This document shows, piece after piece, positions 60,082 to 64,000 of a stretch of 64,000 nucleotides of DNA. Within the stretch, counting starts at the first letter, position 1, and every line of letters begins with the position of its first letter. This DNA comes from Sinorhizobium meliloti 4H41 (GTDB taxonomy: Bacteria; Pseudomonadota; Alphaproteobacteria; Rhizobiales; Rhizobiaceae): assembly GCF_000375585.1 (NCBI RefSeq), contig NZ_AQWP01000001.1, forward strand, positions 1,068,788 to 1,132,787. The letters run 5' to 3'. The position numbers and the translations under genes were made by a program. Under the pieces are notes generated by a model that saw only the letters and a list, made by a program, of their open reading frames with translations, did no database searches and was not told where the DNA came from.

Positions 60082-61224
60082 TCATTTGTTCTTCCTTTGT
60101 GCCCGTTTCGAGCGGGAGAGCGATTCGAGCGCTTCCGCCACCTCCTCATCGAGAACGTGCGCATAGCGCGTCGTCGTCTTGATATCGGAATGGCTAAGTG
60201 CCTTCTGGACCGTTTTCAGGTTTCCAGTCTTGCGCAGGAGTTTGGTCGCGAGATCATGCCGGAAATCGTGAAAGCGGAAATCCTCGACCTTGGCCTTCGC
60301 CCTGATTCTTTTCCACTGCGTTTTGAGGCCGCTATAGGTGATCGGGTACCGATCGCCCTTCTTCCTTCCTTCCCCGTCTCCCTTGTACGACGCTTTCCCC
60401 GTTCGGGTGCGTGCCGCCTGGTACGTGAAGACGAATTCCGGGTGGTGACCACGAAGCGGCAGGAGGATATCGCGCACGGTGCTCGTGATGGCTGTCTTGA
60501 CCAGCCGGCCGCCTTTGCCGGTCTTGGTGATCCAGCCCGTCTGCCAGTCGACCTCCGACCAGCGCAGAATGCATTCCTCTAGACGAAGGCCTGTCGCGCG
60601 GACGAAATCGAAGATCGGCTGATAGTCGGACCGGGTCGCCAGCTCGATCGCGGCGCCCTCGGTGGCCTTCAACTCGCGGACACGCTCTTTCGGCTCCTGA
60701 AGCCAATGGTCGCGCCAGTTCGGCTCCCTCGGGAATTCGTACTTCCAGGTGCGCTTCGCGCGGGTGAAAATCTTCTTCAAGACGAGAGTGGTGGAGCGGT
60801 TGACCGTCGCGGCCGACACAAGCCGCATCGGCTGATCGTCCTTCGTCTTCTCTCGACCCCACGCATTCTGAGACCGTCGCCACTGGACGAGCTTGGCAAC
60901 ATCATCGTCCGAAATGTCGGAAAGCAGCTTGGACGGACCGAAGTAGTCGACGAGGCGGTTGATATCAGTCCAGGTCGTTTCGCTGTTGGCGTGCCGCTCG
61001 CCGACCTCGGACCAGTAGCGGCCGGTTGCCACGGCAATCGTGAGCGGTCCGCCTGAGGCATTCTTCGAGGCCTTGGCCGCAGCCTTGGCCTTGTCGCGCT
61101 CTATCTTTTCCCGGGCTTCTGCTTCTCGGCGGTTCGCTGTCTCCGTAGAGCCATGATATCGTACACCGGCGACTTGGAAGTCGAAGTGGTAATACGGGCT
61201 GTTCTTTGGCTTGTAGACGGACAC
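60082..61224 (-). CDS. int: tyrosine-type site-specific integrase
   Basis: A 380-residue phage/integrative-element integrase. An N-terminal arm-binding and SAM-like domain fills roughly residues 1-185. The catalytic domain has Arg214 (TGLRLEE), HDFRH with His319/Arg322, His345 (LSHSD) and the nucleophile Tyr354 (TTRYAHV). The frame opens with GTG at 61224, with GGAG upstream. Its first 124 bases overlap the end of the HTH gene in another frame, a layout like lambda xis-int. It should catalyse integration and excision at tRNA-Pro. Confidence 0.94.
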   Translation of the reverse strand: MSVYKPKNSPYYHFDFQVAGVRYHGSTETANRREAEAREKIERDKAKAAAKASKNASGGPLTIAVATGRYWSEVGERHANSETTWTDINRLVDYFGPSKLLSDISDDDVAKLVQWRRSQNAWGREKTKDDQPMRLVSAATVNRSTTLVLKKIFTRAKRTWKYEFPREPNWRDHWLQEPKERVRELKATEGAAIELATRSDYQPIFDFVRATGLRLEECILRWSEVDWQTGWITKTGKGGRLVKTAITSTVRDILLPLRGHHPEFVFTYQAARTRTGKASYKGDGEGRKKGDRYPITYSGLKTQWKRIRAKAKVEDFRFHDFRHDLATKLLRKTGNLKTVQKALSHSDIKTTTRYAHVLDEEVAEALESLSRSKRAQRKNK

Positions 61225-61418
61225 GCGCGGGTTCTCCGGCTTTTTATGAAGTCGTTGATGTCGTCGATGTGGAAGCCGAGGCGGGGTTTTGTCTGCCCCT
61301 TCCCAAGCGGGATATAGGCAATATCGCCAGCCTTAACGAACTCGCGCAAGGTCTTAGTGGAGATGTTGAGCATTTCCGCCGTCTGCTCGCACGACAGGAG
61401 GACATGGCTTTCCATCAT
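61101..61418 (-). CDS. helix-turn-helix protein, candidate excisionase
   Basis: A 105-residue protein with an N-terminal HTH_17/excisionase-like winged HTH: LSCEQTAEMLNISTKTLREFVKAGDIAYIPLG, followed by LGFHIDDINDFIK. This is typical of phage Xis or small element regulators placed just before int. Its last 40 residues (rich in Thr/Ser/Arg) are encoded in the region overlapping int and may be unstructured. Start is the ATG at 61418, overlapping the previous gene by 4 nt. Confidence 0.82.
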   Translation of the reverse strand: MMESHVLLSCEQTAEMLNISTKTLREFVKAGDIAYIPLGKGQTKPRLGFHIDDINDFIKSRRTRACPSTSQRTARITTSTSKSPVYDIMALRRQRTAEKQKPGKR

Positions 61419-61693
61419 CCTTCACCTCTCTTTGCGGCTTCCCGGTCGGCAAGAGCGGCGTCGATAGCTGCCTCCCAACCGCCTGTGCCGCCATATCCGC
61501 CAGCGATATTCATGTTCGCTAGGCGCATTGCGTCGCGCATCGCGTCGGTCGGCTCGCGCATGGCCTGGATGGCAGCGCGGGCCTGAACACGATAAACATC
61601 CTGACTCCGTTCCCACCGATACTCGTCCCCTTCGCCTCCGGTGTATTCGGCCTCGAAGATCGCCCTCGCCACCCGTTCAACCATCTCGCTCAT
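61415..61693 (-). CDS. hypothetical element/phage protein, 92 residues
   Basis: A small acidic protein: MSEMVERVARAIFEAEYTGG at the start and AAIDAALADREAAKRGEG at the end. It resembles the many phage-encoded 'MxxAxARAIxxA' proteins of unknown role. Overlaps of 4 nt with both neighbours indicate translational coupling. Confidence 0.7.
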   Translation of the reverse strand: MSEMVERVARAIFEAEYTGGEGDEYRWERSQDVYRVQARAAIQAMREPTDAMRDAMRLANMNIAGGYGGTGGWEAAIDAALADREAAKRGEG

Positions 61694-61875
61694 TCTGCAC
61701 CTCGTCTTTCTCGTTCCTCGGCAATCGCCCTCCCGATCGCAAGCAAGATTTCTATATGGCTCATCGGCCGCGGCGGGCCGGCGATAACCTCCGCTGCCAT
61801 GCGGATGTCCTCAGAGAGGGCGTACCATTCGCGCGTGGCGGGGGTGGCGTTGGTCAGGTCTGGTATAACTGTCAT
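61690..61875 (-). CDS. hypothetical element/phage protein, 61 residues
   Basis: A short helical protein (MTVIPDLTNATPATREWY at the start, AIGRAIAEERERRGAE at the end). No domain recognised. Support comes from its 4-nt overlaps with the genes on both sides. Confidence 0.65.
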   Translation of the reverse strand: MTVIPDLTNATPATREWYALSEDIRMAAEVIAGPPRPMSHIEILLAIGRAIAEERERRGAE

Positions 61876-62384
61876 GGCGCAAAATACGATTTAGGTTGGA
61901 TATCGGCAGCGAGGTACAGCGGATGACCTGGCTGGCCGTCTGCTGTGACTTTCAGCGCGACGAGGTCGAAGAATTCGAGCCGTTCGGCGACCTGGCGACC
62001 GCGGTCATGAAGAGCTCCGTGTGTCCCCCACGCGCAAACGATCTTACGGGCGCTCTTGGCGATCGCAAGGATGTGCTGATCGTTGTCGGGCCCGATCGGA
62101 TCCGGATGGTCGTAAAGGGCCTTCGGGTTCGTGGAGCGAAGGGCAAACAGGTTGCCAACGATCAATCCGCCGAAGCCCCAGGCCTTCGCAAAGCCGATGC
62201 ACCGGCGAATTGTCGGATCATCTTGGTTGGCGTCAGCCGTGGACGGGTTCAGCATGAGAAAGGCAACCTTGGCCTTCTCGCCGTCCCATTGCCGATCGAG
62301 GCGGTAACGGTAGGCTCCGCATTCGGAAATGACGGCCGAGGACTTGGTCTCGGTTGCGAACATGTCGAACGTGTCGGTGCTCAT
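61872..62384 (-). CDS. DUF1643 domain protein
   Basis: A 170-residue protein of the DUF1643 family, common in phages and mobile elements, function unknown. YRLDRQWDGEKAKVAFLML then NPSTADANQDDPTIRRCIGFAKAWGFGGLIVGNLFALRST is the family core. It overlaps both neighbours by 4 nt. Confidence 0.88.
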   Translation of the reverse strand: MSTDTFDMFATETKSSAVISECGAYRYRLDRQWDGEKAKVAFLMLNPSTADANQDDPTIRRCIGFAKAWGFGGLIVGNLFALRSTNPKALYDHPDPIGPDNDQHILAIAKSARKIVCAWGTHGALHDRGRQVAERLEFFDLVALKVTADGQPGHPLYLAADIQPKSYFAP

Positions 62385-62575
62385 ACCTCGTCCCTCGACC
62401 GGAGCGCGCCGGAGTCGGCGAGCGTTTCGTTGGTTTCGTCGTCGCTTGGCGGCTGCTCACCGGCGAGGGCATAGACGAAATTGCGCAGGTCAATGCCGGC
62501 CTTTCGGCTCTTCGCGGTTAAGGTGATGCTGCCGTCGCGATGCCGGCGAACAGTGATTGATGGGGATTTGGTCAT
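62381..62575 (-). CDS. hypothetical element/phage protein, 64 residues
   Basis: A short protein with an N-terminal beta-like, basic half (SITVRRHRDGSITLTAKSRKAGI) and an acidic C-terminal half (EQPPSDDETNETLADSG). No domain recognised. It overlaps the HNH and DUF1643 genes by 4 nt each. Confidence 0.65.
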   Translation of the reverse strand: MTKSPSITVRRHRDGSITLTAKSRKAGIDLRNFVYALAGEQPPSDDETNETLADSGALRSRDEV

Positions 62576-62919
62576 GCTTCCCTCGTCTTTGCGAAGCCGC
62601 GGCTCTTGATCTTGGCTTTGGACTGAGGCCAGAGCCCCAAATGTTTCTTGCGGACCCGGTCACATTTGGCCTGCTCGGATTGCTCTTCCGCGGATTTCTC
62701 GCGGTGCGGCTGTTTCAGGACGGGATGCAGGTTGCATTCCCGGTGCTCGCCGCCGCGCCAGAGGGCCTTGATGTGATCGAGGTCCCAAGCGTCACCGGCC
62801 ATGATCTTCCGGCCGGAGAGTTGGCAGACGCCGCCGTATTTCTCGAAAATGCGAAGGCGGACGCGCGGAGGTATTGCGGCGTCATCGTTCTTGCCGATCC
62901 ACTCTTCAACGGTCCGCAT
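62572..62919 (-). CDS. HNH endonuclease
   Basis: A 115-residue HNH nuclease domain. RLRIFEKYGGVCQLSGRKIMAGDAWDLDHIKALWRGGEHRECNLHPVLKQPHREKSAEE shows the DLDHI metal/catalytic core and the later N..P...H. The usual second CxxC is reduced, with SGRK in place of one pair. In phages such enzymes help packaging; in other elements they can be mobility nucleases. The ATG at 62919 is preferred to a GTG at 62925 because GGAGG lies five bases before it, inside the end of the preceding gene. Confidence 0.85.
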   Translation of the reverse strand: MRTVEEWIGKNDDAAIPPRVRLRIFEKYGGVCQLSGRKIMAGDAWDLDHIKALWRGGEHRECNLHPVLKQPHREKSAEEQSEQAKCDRVRKKHLGLWPQSKAKIKSRGFAKTREA

Positions 62920-63136
62920 CTGCACCTCCGTTCATGAAGCACTCGTTGCAGATCAGCTTTCCGCGCTCGTGCTCTCCGCTAAGCTCTTGCGGGAACTTAT
63001 AGAGATTGCATCTGCCGCAACGCTGCTGGCGAAGCCCGGCACGAAGCTGGACGCGCGCCCATTCGTGCCATTCGAGATAGCCGGTGGGAGCGGGATCTCC
63101 GCCGCGGTATTCTGGGATGAAGTGGATGTGCGCCAT
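62906..63136 (-). CDS. small zinc-finger-like protein, 76 residues
   Basis: A small protein with two CxxC pairs (QRCGRCNLYKFP and ICNECF), 24 residues apart, fitting a zinc ribbon. The N terminus is hydrophobic-aromatic (MAHIHFIPEYRGGDPAPTGY). GGAG six bases before the ATG, within the end of the upstream gene, supports the start. Function unknown; DNA or RNA binding is plausible. Confidence 0.72.
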   Translation of the reverse strand: MAHIHFIPEYRGGDPAPTGYLEWHEWARVQLRAGLRQQRCGRCNLYKFPQELSGEHERGKLICNECFMNGGADADR

Positions 63137-63139
63137 GGT

Positions 63140-63346
63140 CTACTCCATCATCTGACGCTTGCAGGGGCCGTCGCACCAGAAGCGAAGGTGGTTCTTGCGG
63201 CCGGCCAGTCGAGCATGAAGGAAACCGTCGCACTGTGGGCAGCGGACGCGGGCGGCACTGAGGCCCTTCTTGATCATCTGGGCCTTCATCTTCATGCCGT
63301 CGGTTATCGTCGACATGATCGAGGCTTTGTCGAAAGAGGCGCTCAT
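63140..63346 (-). CDS. small zinc-ribbon protein, 68 residues
   Basis: A small basic protein. RVRCPQCDGFLHARLAGRK then FWCDGPCKRQMME holds a CxxC and a CxxxC pair, a zinc ribbon. The start is the ATG at 63346, overlapping the preceding gene by 4 nt; a longer frame upstream runs inside that gene and is rejected. Unknown function. Confidence 0.72.
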   Translation of the reverse strand: MSASFDKASIMSTITDGMKMKAQMIKKGLSAARVRCPQCDGFLHARLAGRKNHLRFWCDGPCKRQMME

Positions 63347-63888
63347 GGCTGGGCCCCCTTCTTGACCGGGTTGCAGACATCGCAGCGCCTGGTGCAGAGG
63401 TCGCAACCGGAGTCCGCGTCTTCGCAGCAGCCGTCGAAGCAGTCGGACACGTAGCCTTCGCCGCCGCAGTTGAAGCATTCGTCTTCGTAGACGTCGTCGT
63501 CATAGCCGAAGTCGTAGGCATCGAGTTCTGCCTGGGCCTCGTCGTTGACGCGCTTGATGCATGCGCCACAGACACGATAGACGCGGCCAGACATACCCTC
63601 TTCGTAGTCGCGGGCGTCTCGTAGATCTGTGACGTGGTTCTTGCACCACTCGCATGATCCGGTGCGCCATTCGAGCTCTTCTGCCTGCCCAGCCTCGGAG
63701 CACCGGTACGCGCGGCGCTCGTCAATGCACTGCTGGCAAAGGTCTTCCATCTCGCATCCGAAGGAATCCGTCTCGCCTTGGATGCGCGCTACGGCCGGAC
63801 GGTCCGGATGGTCGTCGCACATCATCCCGTCCGGGACGTCGTGAGAGGTGCCGGGAAGTGTTGAAATCGGGCCGGTGACGTCGCTCAT
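63343..63888 (-). CDS. cysteine-rich multi-zinc-site protein, 181 residues
   Basis: A very acidic protein with more than twenty cysteines in CxxC-type clusters: CDDH, CEMEDLCQQC, CEWC, CGAC, CFNC, then CFDGCCEDADSGCDLC and CTRRCDVC. Several separate zinc ribbons or knuckles are likely. The N-terminal part (DHPDRPAVARIQGETDSFG) resembles small phage proteins I have seen, function unknown. The start ATG overlaps the upstream gene's stop by 4 nt. Confidence 0.75.
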   Translation of the reverse strand: MSDVTGPISTLPGTSHDVPDGMMCDDHPDRPAVARIQGETDSFGCEMEDLCQQCIDERRAYRCSEAGQAEELEWRTGSCEWCKNHVTDLRDARDYEEGMSGRVYRVCGACIKRVNDEAQAELDAYDFGYDDDVYEDECFNCGGEGYVSDCFDGCCEDADSGCDLCTRRCDVCNPVKKGAQP

Positions 63889-64000
63889 ACCGCCTCCCGG
63901 AGCATGTCTCGCTGAACCTGCTTGATGAGCTTTCCGCGCACTCGGATCACTCGCAGCACGCGCGCTTTGTCGCACTCGAAGGAGAAGCCCGCCCGAGCGG
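63885..64000 (-). CDS. partial coding region of the element (5' end outside window)
   Basis: The minus strand is open from the right edge to a TGA at 63885, which overlaps the next start as ATGA. The visible residues are basic (KARVLRVIRVRGKLIKQVQR then DMLREAV). This continues the coupled gene run. No function can be given from 38 residues. Confidence 0.55.
   Translation of the reverse strand, partial: ARAGFSFECDKARVLRVIRVRGKLIKQVQRDMLREAV

Overview
The window looks like the main chromosome of a Sinorhizobium/Ensifer-type alphaproteobacterium (S. meliloti or S. medicae lineage). The evidence is the high GC content, the pairing lpiA-acvB, the ldtR-ldtP pair, a RopB/Omp25-type outer-membrane protein, a solo groEL paralogue, and several copies of rhizobial intergenic palindromic repeats (RIME-like). 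The species call is inference from gene content and repeat type; no database was searched.

Layout. 1-8490: DNA repair (uvrC, cut by the left edge), a pteridine-reductase-like SDR, an Omp25/RopB barrel, a GST, an RNase T2 lipoprotein, a small secreted protein, rlmJ and a molybdopterin oxidoreductase. 8555-17170: a NUDIX hydrolase, the lpiA-acvB operon for lysyl-phosphatidylglycerol, the purM-purN operon, an AI-2E-family permease and an Hda-like DnaA regulator. 17234-24964: ppk-ppx for polyphosphate, then on the minus strand a phytase-like esterase, a membrane adenylate/guanylate cyclase and RNase D. 25046-36432: a multicopper oxidase, an MFS transporter, aspS, a rhodanese, a groEL with a small acidic neighbour, a secreted protein and parC. 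36591-44854: an ArsR regulator, a DMT exporter, bpt, an RDD protein, hemB, ldtR/ldtP and glyA. 44867-54000: nrdR-ribD-ribE, an inserted block of three minus-strand genes, ribH-nusB, an MFS transporter and the proton pyrophosphatase hppA. 54072-59692: bamE, a cytochrome bc1 chaperone, DUF177, plsX-fabH-ihfA-merR and a small secreted protein.

From 59876 the character changes. A tRNA-Pro(GGG) gene is followed at 60082 by a tyrosine integrase on the minus strand, then by a leftward, tightly packed run of small genes (HTH/excisionase-like, hypotheticals, DUF1643, HNH nuclease, three Cys-rich zinc-ribbon proteins). Most of these overlap by 4 nt. This is the integrase end of a prophage or other integrative element inserted at the 3' end of the tRNA; its other end lies beyond the window.

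Most of the window is ordinary housekeeping chromosome. The points most worth a second look are the RIME-like double palindrome inserted in frame inside ribD, the integrative element with its coupled zinc-ribbon cassette, the groES-less groEL locus with a possible heat-shock promoter, a repeat-expanded linker in the multicopper oxidase, and a perfect inverted repeat between ldtR and ldtP.
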